A stretch of DNA of 64,000 nt, taken from contig JAHBVE010000001.1 of the NCBI GenBank assembly GCA_019637675.1, positions 310,001 through 374,000 of the forward strand, written 5' to 3'. The notes beneath the pieces are model-generated. The model made no database searches. It worked only from the letters and a program-made list of their open reading frames with translations, and was not told the origin of the DNA. Positions 17,297-25,320 of this stretch are shown here, one piece after another (positions within the stretch are counted from its first letter, which is position 1; each line of letters opens with the position of its first letter). A program made the position numbers and the translations under genes. The stretch comes from Anaerolineales bacterium (GTDB taxonomy: Bacteria > Chloroflexota > Anaerolineae > Anaerolineales > UBA11579).

Positions 17297-18160
17297 ATGT
17301 CAACTCGAAAGCTAAGCATCTTGTTCGTGCTCTTGGCGGCCCTGGCGTTGCAAGCCTGCGCCGCGCCGGCCGATGTGGCCGGCCTGGTGGCGACCGGCAT
17401 CGCTGGGACGCAGCAGGCCAGCGGCCTGCTGACCGAAGCGGCGGCGGCTAACCAGCCGACGCCGACCTTGGCGCCGGAGACCGCCGCGCCCAGCCCCGAG
17501 CCGACCGCTGAGCCCACGGCTACGTCAACGGCCAGCGCGTCCGCGCCCGGCGGGGCGGTGGTGACGGTTTCGCAAAACACCAACTGCCGCTCCGGCCCGG
17601 GCACGCAGTACACCTGGCGCGGCATGTTCCAGGCCGGGCAGCAGACCGAAGTGCTGAAGGTCTACAGCGGCGGCGACTATGCTGTTGTTGTTGATCCGTC
17701 TGGTGAAGGCGAGTGCTGGTTGTGGCTGGCGTATGCCAGCCCAACCAGCTTTGAAAGCTACAACCTGCCGCAGGCTACCAAGCCGCCGGTGCCGGTTGTG
17801 TTCACGCCTGGCCCCACGGCCACCCCGGTGTATATCTGGGTGGGCGACTGGAACGTGCGGGTGGAGGAGCTGGGCAGCGGTGTGATCCGCACCGGCAACA
17901 TCACGTTCGGGCGCTCAGGCGAGGTCATCACCGGCAGCGTGCTGCTGACCCCGGGCGGCATTTTGTATGAGCTGGCCGGCTCGATGATGCCGGGCCACGC
18001 CAAGGTGGCCGGCGACTTTGAACAGGGCGGCCAGACCGGCGGCTGGGCGGCTACGATGAACAGCAGCCTGACCCAATTCTCCGGCAATATCAACGGCATC
18101 ATGGCGCTGTGTGGCTGGCGTACCGGCAGCCCGCCGCCGAGCAGCTGCTACGCTCCGTAA
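17297..18160 (+). CDS. SH3-domain lipoprotein C
   Basis: A 287-residue lipoprotein related to A and B but more diverged. The signal peptide ends LALQAC, and the helix VAGLVATGIAGTQQASGLLTEAAAAN corresponds to the ATGIAQT helix of A and B. A PTPT/PEPT linker leads to the SH3-like domain (NTNCRSGPGTQYTWRGMFQAGQQTEVLKVY... CWLWLAYAS) and a C-terminal beta domain ending LCGWRTGSPPPSSC. The Cys pair and final aromatic Cys-Gly motif are shared with B. GGAGGA precedes the ATG, and it has its own terminator at 18183. It is probably cell-surface anchored; partner unknown. Confidence 0.87.
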   Translation: MSTRKLSILFVLLAALALQACAAPADVAGLVATGIAGTQQASGLLTEAAAANQPTPTLAPETAAPSPEPTAEPTATSTASASAPGGAVVTVSQNTNCRSGPGTQYTWRGMFQAGQQTEVLKVYSGGDYAVVVDPSGEGECWLWLAYASPTSFESYNLPQATKPPVPVVFTPGPTATPVYIWVGDWNVRVEELGSGVIRTGNITFGRSGEVITGSVLLTPGGILYELAGSMMPGHAKVAGDFEQGGQTGGWAATMNSSLTQFSGNINGIMALCGWRTGSPPPSSCYAP

Positions 18161-18182
18161 ACTAGAATTTCTTAGATGTGTA

Positions 18183-18224
18183 ACGGGCGGCTTTGTCGTT
18201 TCCACGACAAGGCCGTCCGTTTTT
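18183..18224 (+). terminator. Intrinsic terminator
   Basis: ACGGGCGGCTTTGTCG ... CGACAAGGCCGTCCGT with one G-U pair and a bulge, followed by TTTTTG. Confidence 0.85.
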
Positions 18225-18292
18225 GTGCGCCTGTAAAACAAGGCGGGCCTGGCACGATTCTTGTATAGTTTTTCAGCAACTCTAAGGACTAA

Positions 18293-19033
18293 ATGGAACG
18301 TGCTATGAAAATCTCACGCAATCACGCTTTGCTTTTGATGGCCGCCGCTCTGGCGGTGGCTGCCCTGGCCTGTGTGCGCTCGGCGCCGCTAGGCTCCAAT
18401 GAAGACGCCGGCCAGGCCACCGAAAAGGCGGCCGCCACGGCGGATGCCGAGATCCAGCAGACGCTGGATGCGCTGCTGGGCCAGGCCACGGTAGACAACG
18501 TGCCGACCGAGACGCCGACCCCGCTGCCAACCGCCACTACTGAGGCTACCGCCACGCTGGAAGCGGCGCAACTGACTGCCCTGGCGATGGCGCTGACGCC
18601 CAGCCCCACGGTGGCCGAGACCAGCGCGGTGACGCCGACCGCCACCAACCCGGTGGCGACCACCACGCCGCCGTGCTATGCAGCCCGCTACGTCTACGAT
18701 GAGACCTATCCGGACGGCACGCGGGTGGACCCCGGGCAGGCGATGGCCAAGACCTGGCGCTTGCAGAATGTGGGCACCTGTGACTGGCGCGCCGGCCAAT
18801 ACGAGCTGTTCTTCGTGGGCGGCAACCGCATGAACGGCAGCTCTCCGCTGACCCTGTACCAGCCGGTGGCGGCAGGCGCGTATGCCAACTTCACCATCAA
18901 CCTGGTGGCGCCGCCGACCCCTGGCACGCACCGCGGTGAATGGGTGCTGCGCTTCGACGGAACCCAGCAGGTGGGCGTTGGCCCTGACTTCAACCTGCCA
19001 ATCTGGATCGAAGTGATCGTACGCGGCCAATAA
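18293..19033 (+). CDS. Lipoprotein with NBR1-type Ig-like domain
   Basis: A 246-residue lipoprotein. A signal peptide ending VAALAC is followed by a helix rich in Ala/Gln (ATEKAAATADAEIQQTLDALL), a long TPTP linker to about residue 120, and a C-terminal domain of about 110 residues. That domain carries the pattern of the NBR1 Ig-like domain: PDGTRVDPGQAMAKTWRLQNVGTCDW, then ELFFVGGNRM, VAAGAYANFTINLVAPPTPG and GEWVLRF. In bacteria these domains sit on secreted surface proteins and resemble the eukaryotic NBR1 central domain. AAGGA precedes the ATG at 18293; a second Met at 18305 would also work. TATAGT at 18264 is a likely -10. Confidence 0.87.
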   Translation: MERAMKISRNHALLLMAAALAVAALACVRSAPLGSNEDAGQATEKAAATADAEIQQTLDALLGQATVDNVPTETPTPLPTATTEATATLEAAQLTALAMALTPSPTVAETSAVTPTATNPVATTTPPCYAARYVYDETYPDGTRVDPGQAMAKTWRLQNVGTCDWRAGQYELFFVGGNRMNGSSPLTLYQPVAAGAYANFTINLVAPPTPGTHRGEWVLRFDGTQQVGVGPDFNLPIWIEVIVRGQ

Positions 19034-19060
19034 GTCGCACAACATCCAACAAGAAGCCAA

Positions 19061-19094
19061 AAGAGGGCAGTACAAGCGTACTGCCCTCTTTTTG
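19061..19094 (+). terminator. Intrinsic terminator
   Basis: AGAGGGCAGTAC-AAGC-GTACTGCCCTCT followed by TTTTTG, 12-bp perfect stem. Confidence 0.92.
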
Positions 19095-19138
19095 TGCCGC
19101 AGCTTGCCCTGGTTTTGCTTTTACAGTAGAGTACGCCC

Positions 19139-20320
19139 ATGCGTACTCTTGCGCTCTTTGTGCTGCTTGGCGTGCTGCTGGCAGCGTGCAGTTTCCCCAC
19201 GTCACCTGAGTCGGTGGCGCAGCCGGGCGGGTTGCCCGCGCTGCCGGCGGAAGACGCAACGCCCACGCCCGCGCCGAGCTTTGACGAACTATTGCAACTG
19301 GCGCAGGACGCCGCCAACCGGGCCGAGTGGGGCGAGGCGATCAGCTATTTGGATGCGGCCCTGGCCGAGCGCCCTGATAGCGTGCAGGCGTATTGGCAGC
19401 GCGGCCTAGCGCAGCACGCGGCCGGCAACCTGGACGCGGCGCTGACCGATCTTGACCAGGCGATCGCCTTGGACCCGGAGCGGGCCTCAAGCTACCAAAG
19501 CCGTGGCCTGTTGCAGGCGCAGCGCGGCGACAACGGCGCGGCGCTGGCTGACCTGACGCGGGCGATCGAGCTGCTGCCGAGCTTTGCGCAGGCCTACCGC
19601 AACCGGGCTGAGCTGCAGCGCAGCCTGGGGGACTACACCGCGGCCAGCTTTGACCTGCAGGTCTACCTGAGCCTGCTGCCGGACACGCCGGAAGCAGGCG
19701 CGCTGCAGGCCGAGATCGCCGCCTGGCAGCAAGAGGCGCTGGCGCAGGCGGGCGAAGCCGGCCTGCTGTTCAGCGATGACTTCGCCAACCCGGCCAGCGG
19801 CTGGTACAGCCACGGCGGGCCGGACACCTCGGGCAGTTACTGGGAGGGCGGCTACCTCCTGGCGCAGAGCGAGCCGAACTCCGTGGTTTGGGCGCTGCCC
19901 GGGCGGATCGTGACGGATACGGTGGTGCAGGCCACGGCCACCAAGCTAGGCGGGGACGACAACAACTTCTTCGGCCTGCTGTGCCGCGTGCAGGGCACCG
20001 GCCAGTCTGGCGATTTTTACGCCTTCCTGATCAGCAGTGACGGCTATTTTGGCATCACCAAGAAGAGTGGCGACACGCTGGCCCTGATCGGCCAGGAGAT
20101 GATGCTGCGCCATTCGGCTATCCGCCTGGGTGGGGAGCCGAACGTGCTGACGGCGGTGTGCGCCGGCAGCCGGCTGGCCCTGTACGTGAACGGCGAATTC
20201 GTGGTGGAAACCACGGATGAGCAGTACGGCTACGGGCAGGTGGGCCTGATCGCCGGGGCTTTTGAGGTGGGCGGAACGCAGATCCTGTTCGACGACTTCA
20301 CTGTGAGGGCTGAGCCTTAG
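19139..20320 (+). CDS. TPR lipoprotein with C-terminal lectin-like domain
   Basis: A 393-residue lipoprotein (signal ending LLAAC). Residues about 50-185 contain three to four TPR repeats (AISYLDAALAERPDSVQAYWQRGLAQ, LDQAIALDPERASSYQSRGLLQ, LTRAIELLPSFAQAYRNRAELQ). Residues about 205-390 form a beta-sandwich of LamG/DUF1080-like type (LLFSDDFANPASGWYS... FGLLCRV... NGEFVVET... FDDFTV). TPRs suggest protein-protein contact and the sandwich suggests glycan or surface binding. TAGAGT ends 6 nt before the ATG and no Shine-Dalgarno is present, which fits a leaderless mRNA. A terminator follows directly. Confidence 0.88.
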   Translation: MRTLALFVLLGVLLAACSFPTSPESVAQPGGLPALPAEDATPTPAPSFDELLQLAQDAANRAEWGEAISYLDAALAERPDSVQAYWQRGLAQHAAGNLDAALTDLDQAIALDPERASSYQSRGLLQAQRGDNGAALADLTRAIELLPSFAQAYRNRAELQRSLGDYTAASFDLQVYLSLLPDTPEAGALQAEIAAWQQEALAQAGEAGLLFSDDFANPASGWYSHGGPDTSGSYWEGGYLLAQSEPNSVVWALPGRIVTDTVVQATATKLGGDDNNFFGLLCRVQGTGQSGDFYAFLISSDGYFGITKKSGDTLALIGQEMMLRHSAIRLGGEPNVLTAVCAGSRLALYVNGEFVVETTDEQYGYGQVGLIAGAFEVGGTQILFDDFTVRAEP

Positions 20321-20328
20321 AGGAATAA

Positions 20329-20354
20329 AAAAGCCCCGCCGGAGCGGGGCTTTT
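20329..20354. terminator. Bidirectional terminator
   Basis: AAAAGCCCCGC-CGGA-GCGGGGCTTTT between the convergent TPR-lipoprotein and cold-shock genes; A-run and T-run on both sides. Confidence 0.92.
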
Positions 20355-20361
20355 GCGTTGT

Positions 20362-20574
20362 CTAGTCTACGACTACAACGTCTTGCGCCTGGGGGCCTTT
20401 GTCGCTGTCACCAACCACAAATTCCACGCGCTGGCCTTCTTTCAGGGTGCGGAAGCCATCAGCCATGATGGCGCTGAAATGGACAAAAATGTCCCCGCCC
20501 GAGTCGCGCTCGAGAAAGCCGTATCCTTTCGCGCTATTGAACCACTTGACCGTCCCCTTTTCCTTCTCTGCCAT
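20362..20574 (-). CDS. Cold-shock protein (CspA family)
   Basis: A 70-residue single OB-fold RNA chaperone. The RNP motifs are intact: [18 protein letters not shown] (RNP1) and DIFVHFSAI (RNP2). The ATG at 20574 is chosen over a longer frame because [13 protein letters not shown] is the normal N-terminus and GGAGAGGAG lies upstream. It has its own promoter at 20671-20698 and a 5' leader of about 90 nt, as in cold-shock genes whose leader controls translation. A second copy is at 25591. Confidence 0.95.
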   Translation of the reverse strand: MAEKEKGTVKWFNSAKGYGFLERDSGGDIFVHFSAIMADGFRTLKEGQRVEFVVGDSDKGPQAQDVVVVD

Positions 20575-20670
20575 GCTAAAAAATCTCCTCTCCGATGTTG
20601 AAGCGGGGCCAGGCTCTATCCCAGCCGTACAGGCCCAGGACAATCTCAATTTGCGAAATTGTTTGGCTGG

Positions 20671-20698
20671 ATTGTACTTACGCCCTACATCGTGTCAA
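20671..20698 (-). promoter_or_regulatory. Promoter of the cold-shock gene
   Basis: Minus strand TTGACA (20693-20698), 16-bp spacer, TACAAT (20671-20676). Predicted leader of about 90 nt to the ATG at 20574. Confidence 0.72.
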
Positions 20699-20777
20699 GC
20701 ACGGTTACACATCCATTACAGACGGTAAAAATGTCTAGGTGAGGTAGACTTACGCCCCCTGTGATGGATACAAAAAT

Positions 20778-22442
20778 ATGGCTTCATTCTGGCGTAGATT
20801 CTATGTTCCCCTTTTAGTTCAGATCACTTTGCCGTATTTGCTGTTGGCGCTGGCCGTGTCTGCGGGGGCGATCTACATCATCACCAACCTGATCCTGGAA
20901 TCGGTCGAGGAACGCTTTACCAACCAGCTGATCGCCAGCGCGGTGCAGGTGCAGGAGAGCCTGGTGCGTAAAGAGGACGACCTGCTGATCGACCTGCGCC
21001 TGCTGAGCAATATTCAGGGGGTGGCCGAGGCCGTGCGGGCAAGCGATGTGGAGACCTTGCAGCTGCTGTTGCTGCCGGTGGCGCTCAATGATGGGGTGGA
21101 GTACCTGACGGTGGTCTCGCCGCGCGGCCAGGTGCTGCTGAGCGCCGGGCTGGTGCCGGGCGGCTATGCCGCCGTGGAGGCGCCGGCCCAGCTGGCCCGC
21201 CAGCCGCTGGTGGGCAACGTGCTGGCCGAAGTGGTGGATGCGCGCGGCGACAAGTTCACGGCTGTGTTGGAGTATCCCAGCGGGCCGGTGCTTACCCTGA
21301 GCGGCCCGATCAGCCAGGGGGGCGAGGTGGCCGGGGTGCTGCTGGTAGGGCAAAGCGTGGAGAGCCTGGCGGCCTCGCAGCGTGAGGAGAGCCTGGCGCA
21401 AGTGAGCTTCTACGGGCCTGACGGGCAGGTGCTGGCCAGCACATTGAGCCAGCCGCGCCCGCTGACCAGCGTGCAGGCGAGTGTGATCTTCAGCAGCCAG
21501 GAGACCGGCAGCCTGATCCTGCCGCTGCAGGACGGCAGCGTGAGCTATAACGAAATCCATACCGTGTGGACCGTGCGCGGCAACCAGGCTGAGGGCATTT
21601 TGGGCGTCTCACTGGCGACCAACTTTCTGGTGCAGGCTACGCAGTTCACGCGCACCAACGCGCTGCTGCTCACCTCGGCCTCGGCGGCGCTGGTGATGCT
21701 GGTGGGCCTGTGGGTGGCGGGGCGCATCACGCTGCCGATCAGCCGGCTGAAGTCAGCCGCCCTGCTGGCGGCGGCGGGCAACCTGCAGGTGAGTGTGCCG
21801 GCGCAGAGCCAGGACGAGATCGGCGTGCTGGCTGACTCGTTCAATCATATGCTGGGCAGCCTGAATGAGTCGAAACAGGAGCTGCTGGACGCGTACGAGG
21901 CGACGATCGAGGGCTGGGCACGCGCGACGGACCTGCGTGACCACGAGACCGAGGGCCACAGCCGGCGGGTGGCGGAGCTGACGGTGGCGCTGGCGCGTAC
22001 GATGGGGATGGGCGAAGATGCCCTGGTGGACATACGGCGCGGGGCGCTGCTGCACGATATTGGCAAGATCGCCCTGCCGGACTCGATATTGTTGAAGCCC
22101 GGCCCGCTGACGGCGGAGGAGATCGCCGTGATGCGCAAGCATCCGGAGCATGCGCGCGGCTTCATCGAGCAGATCGGCTTCCTCAAGCCGGCGTTATCGA
22201 TCCCGTACAGCCATCACGAGCGCTGGGATGGCACGGGTTATCCGTTGGGGATGAAGGGCGAGCAGATCCCGCTGGAGGCGCGTATCTTTGCGGTTATTGA
22301 CGTGTGGGATGCGTTGACCTCAGACCGGCCGTATCGCAAAGCGATGGAGCCGGGCGAGGCGATGGCCTACATTGTGGAGCAGTCAGGCAAGCACTTTGAT
22401 CCGCGGGTGGTGGCGGCGTTCCACAAGTTGATGAGTCGTTAG
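20778..22442 (+). CDS. Membrane-anchored HD-GYP c-di-GMP phosphodiesterase
   Basis: A 554-residue sensor enzyme. A transmembrane helix (about 10-38), a roughly 240-residue extracytoplasmic sensor region of Cache-like character, a second membrane helix (LLLTSASAALVMLVGLWVAG) and a HAMP domain (GRITLPISRLKSAALLAAAG) lead to a C-terminal HD-GYP domain. The catalytic residues are intact: HDIGK, the HPEHARG segment, and HHERWDGTGYP. Such enzymes hydrolyse c-di-GMP to pGpG/GMP and lower surface-attachment signals. No Shine-Dalgarno is evident. The stop overlaps the stop of the convergent VPT-repeat gene. Confidence 0.93.
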   Translation: MASFWRRFYVPLLVQITLPYLLLALAVSAGAIYIITNLILESVEERFTNQLIASAVQVQESLVRKEDDLLIDLRLLSNIQGVAEAVRASDVETLQLLLLPVALNDGVEYLTVVSPRGQVLLSAGLVPGGYAAVEAPAQLARQPLVGNVLAEVVDARGDKFTAVLEYPSGPVLTLSGPISQGGEVAGVLLVGQSVESLAASQREESLAQVSFYGPDGQVLASTLSQPRPLTSVQASVIFSSQETGSLILPLQDGSVSYNEIHTVWTVRGNQAEGILGVSLATNFLVQATQFTRTNALLLTSASAALVMLVGLWVAGRITLPISRLKSAALLAAAGNLQVSVPAQSQDEIGVLADSFNHMLGSLNESKQELLDAYEATIEGWARATDLRDHETEGHSRRVAELTVALARTMGMGEDALVDIRRGALLHDIGKIALPDSILLKPGPLTAEEIAVMRKHPEHARGFIEQIGFLKPALSIPYSHHERWDGTGYPLGMKGEQIPLEARIFAVIDVWDALTSDRPYRKAMEPGEAMAYIVEQSGKHFDPRVVAAFHKLMSR

Positions 22443-23074
22443 CGGCAGAAGATCGAAATCAACGTGCAGACAGCGGTGGGGACAATAGGAATTGTGGTGG
22501 GCACAATGTTGACCACAGTCGGCACCACGTTCACCACGGTAGGCACAACATTCACTACGGTCGGCACCACGTTGACCACGGTGGGGACTACATTCACCAC
22601 GGTTGGCACGATGTTCACCACAGTCGGCACTACGTTGACCAGGGTGGGCACGACATTGACCAGAGTGGGGACGATAACGATGGTCGTAGGCACCAAGCCC
22701 GGCAGGGTGGGGATCAAGGCGTTGCTGGTGGGCGTGTTGGGTTGTGGCGTGTAGGTAGGCTCGCCGGGCCGCAGTGTAGGTGAGGGGGTGGGAGTGACCG
22801 AGGGCGTAGGCGTGGCCTGGCTGGTTTCAGTGCTTATGAATGTCTGGCCGGCCTGGTCTTGCAAGACCTGGTCAAGCAGTTGCGGGTCAACGGCGGGGAA
22901 GACCATATCGGCCGGGTCCTGACCATAGTTGGCGAGGCGGGTGGAGCGCAAGATGATCGGCGCGAACTGGTCAACATCCAACTTGCTGGCATTGGCGATG
23001 CTGAAATTCACCCATAGGGAGAAAAACAGAACGACAGGAACCAGCCATCGCAGGCGAAGCTCTATTTGTTTCAT
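22439..23074 (-). CDS. Secreted or membrane-anchored VPT-heptad repeat protein
   Basis: A 211-residue protein of unknown function. The N-terminal hydrophobic segment LVPVVLFFSLWVNFSIANA could be a signal peptide or anchor. A polar region follows, then a TPTPSPT linker near residue 100. The C-terminal third is eleven tandem heptads of the form VPTVVNV, ending in a short CTLISIFCR tail. The heptads should form an extended beta or solenoid-like rod. The gene is third in an ECF sigma - DUF5667 - VPT operon, with only a 6-bp gap after DUF5667. I know no function for it. Confidence 0.7.
   Translation of the reverse strand: MKQIELRLRWLVPVVLFFSLWVNFSIANASKLDVDQFAPIILRSTRLANYGQDPADMVFPAVDPQLLDQVLQDQAGQTFISTETSQATPTPSVTPTPSPTLRPGEPTYTPQPNTPTSNALIPTLPGLVPTTIVIVPTLVNVVPTLVNVVPTVVNIVPTVVNVVPTVVNVVPTVVNVVPTVVNVVPTVVNIVPTTIPIVPTAVCTLISIFCR
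22466..22693 (-). repeat. 21-bp tandem repeat encoding VPTVVNV heptads
   Basis: Eleven consecutive 21-bp units within the VPT gene. The middle units (VPTVVNV/I) are nearly identical at the protein level while codons vary (ACCACGGT, ACTACGGT, ACCACAGT), so the array is held by selection on protein rather than being a fresh expansion. Confidence 0.85.
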
Positions 23075-23080
23075 GGAGAG

Positions 23081-23980
23081 TTATTTGCCTAAGCTGAAGA
23101 GATTACGAGCGTTATCGATCACATCTTCGAGCTGCTCGATAATAGTGCCTTTGCCTACCTCGATCGAGACGCCGGTTTCGTCTACGCCAACCGAGATCAC
23201 CGGTTGATCCGGTTTGACGACTGGGACGGAGAGCGTGGGGATGGCAACCGTGGGGATGGTGGGCACGACGAGCTGAATCTGCTCCACGGCGGTCGAGACG
23301 GGCACCTGTACCGGGTTGGCAGTGATGAGCACATCCAGCGTGGGCAGGATGGCGAACACTTCGTCTACTGTGGCGCCGGCGTCCTCGAGCACGGCCTGGA
23401 CGAGGTCACGCTGGCCGTGCAGGATCTCCTGGGCGGAAAGGGCACGGTCTGGCAGGGCTTCGAGGTCCGTGCGGAGCACATCGAGCGCGGCGGCATAGGC
23501 CCCCAGGGCGGCGGGTACGCGGGCGGCATCGCCGTCGAGGGCGAGCAGCTCTTCGAGGCGGCGCTGGGCAATGTGCAGGTCAGCCTCGACCGGGTTGGAG
23601 TGCAGGCTGCGCCAGACCTGCTCGCTATAGAGTTTGAGGGGGTGGAGGGTCTCACCCGGCAGGGCGCTTTGCGCCATGGCAGTGGTGGTGGTAGCCAGGG
23701 TCAATACGACGGCGGCGAGGCCGGCGGCGAGCTTGAACAGGGGGCTACGGCCGCCGCGACGACGGGAAGCCGCCATGGCGGCTTCCAGGTTGGCGCGGCC
23801 GCGGGCCTTGAAGGCGGCGGCAGGCAGGGCAATGCCAGCCTGTTTGAGGTGCACGGATGCAGTCAGCAGGGGCTGTAGTTGCAGGCGGTGCTCAGGGTAC
23901 TGAGCCAGAGCCTCATCGATACTTTTGCCCTGCTGCACCAGTTGGATGGCGCCTTCCAGGGCGGTTTCCAGGTTTGCCAC
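23081..23980 (-). CDS. DUF5667 membrane protein, probable anti-sigma partner
   Basis: A 299-residue protein. The N-terminal helical segment (MANLETALEGAIQLVQQGKSIDEALAQYPEH... LQPLLTASVHLKQ) resembles the zinc-free anti-sigma start found in Chloroflexota. One transmembrane helix follows (LFKLAAGLAAVVLTLATTTTAMAQ). A DUF5667 domain comes next (LPGETLHPLKLYSEQVWRSLHSNPVEADLHIAQRRLEEL). The C-terminus is extracytoplasmic and Val/Pro-rich. The start is GTG at 23980, overlapping the TAG of the sigma gene. Position right after an ECF sigma gene supports a role as its regulator; this is inference. Confidence 0.82.
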   Translation of the reverse strand: MANLETALEGAIQLVQQGKSIDEALAQYPEHRLQLQPLLTASVHLKQAGIALPAAAFKARGRANLEAAMAASRRRGGRSPLFKLAAGLAAVVLTLATTTTAMAQSALPGETLHPLKLYSEQVWRSLHSNPVEADLHIAQRRLEELLALDGDAARVPAALGAYAAALDVLRTDLEALPDRALSAQEILHGQRDLVQAVLEDAGATVDEVFAILPTLDVLITANPVQVPVSTAVEQIQLVVPTIPTVAIPTLSVPVVKPDQPVISVGVDETGVSIEVGKGTIIEQLEDVIDNARNLFSLGK

Positions 23981-24573
23981 TATATCTCCATCAGTTTGGC
24001 CAGCGTTTGCAGCCCGCGCATCTGCAAAGCGCGTACGGCCCCCTGACGTTTGCCTAAAACTTTCGCTACTTCTTCTGTGTCAAGACCATGAACGAGCTTC
24101 AGGGTCAAAACGTTACGCTGGTCCTCGGTCAGGTGGTGCATGAGCTTAAGGATCTTCTCAGCTTCCAGCTTGAGGGCCACTCCCTCTGAAACGGAGTGGG
24201 TGTTGTTATCGGTGGTGTTGATGGCCGCTTCAAGCGGGGCCACCTCTTTGCGGGTGCGGTAATGGTCGATGACCGCATTGCGGGCAATGCGGAACAGCCA
24301 GGCTCGGAAGGGCAGGCCGCGCTGCTGGTACTTGCCGAGCTTCTCCCAGGCACGCAAGAAGACCCCCGAGGTGATGTCTTCAGCCGTTTGCTGGTCTTCA
24401 ACGCGTATGTAGATGAAGCGGAAGATACTTTCAACATAGGTATCATACAAAACGGCGAATGCTTGCTCGCCGCCGTTGATCGCTTCGCTAACTATCTGGT
24501 CTTCGCGAAGAAGTTGCTTAGTATTTGGCAATCTGCCTTTCCGTTCTCCGTGAAAGTATATCGTACGCGTCAC
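23980..24573 (-). CDS. ECF sigma factor
   Basis: A 197-residue extracytoplasmic-function sigma factor. Region 2 reads AFAVLYDTYVESIFRFIYIRVEDQQTAEDITSGVFLRAWEKL... FRAWLFRIARNAVIDHYR, and region 4 reads LTEDQRNVLTLKLVHGLDTEEVAKVLGKRQGAVRALQMRGLQTLAKLM. There is no C-terminal extension. The start is GTG at 24573, with TTG at 24531 as the alternative; neither has a strong ribosome-binding site. It heads the operon sigma - DUF5667 - VPT-repeat protein, with stop-start overlap, so it probably controls an envelope response including its own operon. Confidence 0.9.
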   Translation of the reverse strand: MTRTIYFHGERKGRLPNTKQLLREDQIVSEAINGGEQAFAVLYDTYVESIFRFIYIRVEDQQTAEDITSGVFLRAWEKLGKYQQRGLPFRAWLFRIARNAVIDHYRTRKEVAPLEAAINTTDNNTHSVSEGVALKLEAEKILKLMHHLTEDQRNVLTLKLVHGLDTEEVAKVLGKRQGAVRALQMRGLQTLAKLMEI

Positions 24574-24640
24574 GGCGCAGTGTCAGCGTAATATTAATTT
24601 TGGCGGCTCGTTGTCCCGGGCAGTAACCCAGGAGGCGAGT

Positions 24641-24853
24641 ATGAAGATACCCGCAATGCGTTTGTTTAGCTTGTGTACATTGGTACTGCTGCTGGTGGGC
24701 CTGCTGCTGGTGGGCTGCCAGGGCCAGCTGGGGGTGGACCTTTCGTTTGGCGATGGGCAGAACGGCGGCGGCAACGCCGGCGAGCTGCTGAGCAGCCCGG
24801 TGGTGTTGCTGATCGTGGTGCTGGTGCTGGTCGTGGCGCTGAGCAGGCGGTGA
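24641..24853 (+). CDS. Small lipoprotein with C-terminal membrane helix
   Basis: A 70-residue protein. The signal ends in a lipobox (LLLVGC), a short Gly/Asn-rich middle follows (GDGQNGGGNAGELL), and a C-terminal hydrophobic helix (VVLLIVVLVLVVALSRR) ends in Arg. This would be a doubly anchored mini-lipoprotein. AGGAGG precedes the ATG at 24641. A second mini-gene follows after 3 bp. Confidence 0.72.
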   Translation: MKIPAMRLFSLCTLVLLLVGLLLVGCQGQLGVDLSFGDGQNGGGNAGELLSSPVVLLIVVLVLVVALSRR

Positions 24854-24856
24854 CGC

Positions 24857-24952
24857 ATGGCTAGTGAGATCCCGCAAGCGGCGCTGTTCTTGCTGGTGCT
24901 GGCAATCGCCATCGGCGCGGGCGTTACGATCCTGACCCGGCCGCGCGCCTAG
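24857..24952 (+). CDS. 31-residue membrane peptide
   Basis: MASEIPQAALFLLVLAIAIG and a short Thr/Arg tail, a single hydrophobic helix. It starts 3 bp after the small lipoprotein stop and ends in the same CTAG that forms the end of the convergent receiver gene. It is too short for firm assignment; the support is position, spacing and hydrophobicity. Confidence 0.45.
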   Translation: MASEIPQAALFLLVLAIAIGAGVTILTRPRA

Positions 24953-25320
24953 CTAACGTAGTTGAGCTGGGCGTCGACTGCTTCCATGAAGCTGCTGACG
25001 CGGTAGGGCTTGTGGAGCAGGCCGCTGAAGCCGTTCTCGCCCAGGCTGGGCTGCAGCGCGGCGGCCGGGGTGGCCGTGCAGGCCAGCACGGGCGTGTGCT
25101 GCAGGCTGGCAACGGCGCGCAGCCGCGTGAGGAAGGTGCGCGCGTCGATGTCTGGCAGCCAATAGTCATAGACGATGAGGTCTGGCCTGTGCTGGATGGC
25201 CAGGCTCAGCCCCTCTTCGCCGGTAGGCGCGACATACACTTCATGGCCGTAACGGCGCAATATCTGAGCGGCCAGCTCGGCGCTATCTGGCATATCCTCG
25301 ATGACTAGGATCTTGGGCAT
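24949..25320 (-). CDS. Stand-alone receiver (CheY-like) protein
   Basis: A 123-residue single-domain response regulator. The acidic pocket is IEDMPD at residues 7-12, the phospho-acceptor Asp lies in VYDYWLPD near residue 52, the Thr/Ala switch is ACTATP, and the conserved Lys is in HKPYR. No output domain is present, so it must act by binding a partner. No kinase gene is adjacent; the nearest is the NarL-type kinase at 37177. ATG at 25320 begins MPKILVIEDM. The terminal TAG overlaps the stop of the convergent peptide gene. Confidence 0.9.
   Translation of the reverse strand: MPKILVIEDMPDSAELAAQILRRYGHEVYVAPTGEEGLSLAIQHRPDLIVYDYWLPDIDARTFLTRLRAVASLQHTPVLACTATPAAALQPSLGENGFSGLLHKPYRVSSFMEAVDAQLNYVS

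Noticed and set aside
22466..22693. Regular 21-bp repeats could be taken for a CRISPR-like or minisatellite array.
   Set aside because: There are no spacers; the period is seven codons in frame and substitutions are mainly synonymous, so it is a protein repeat.
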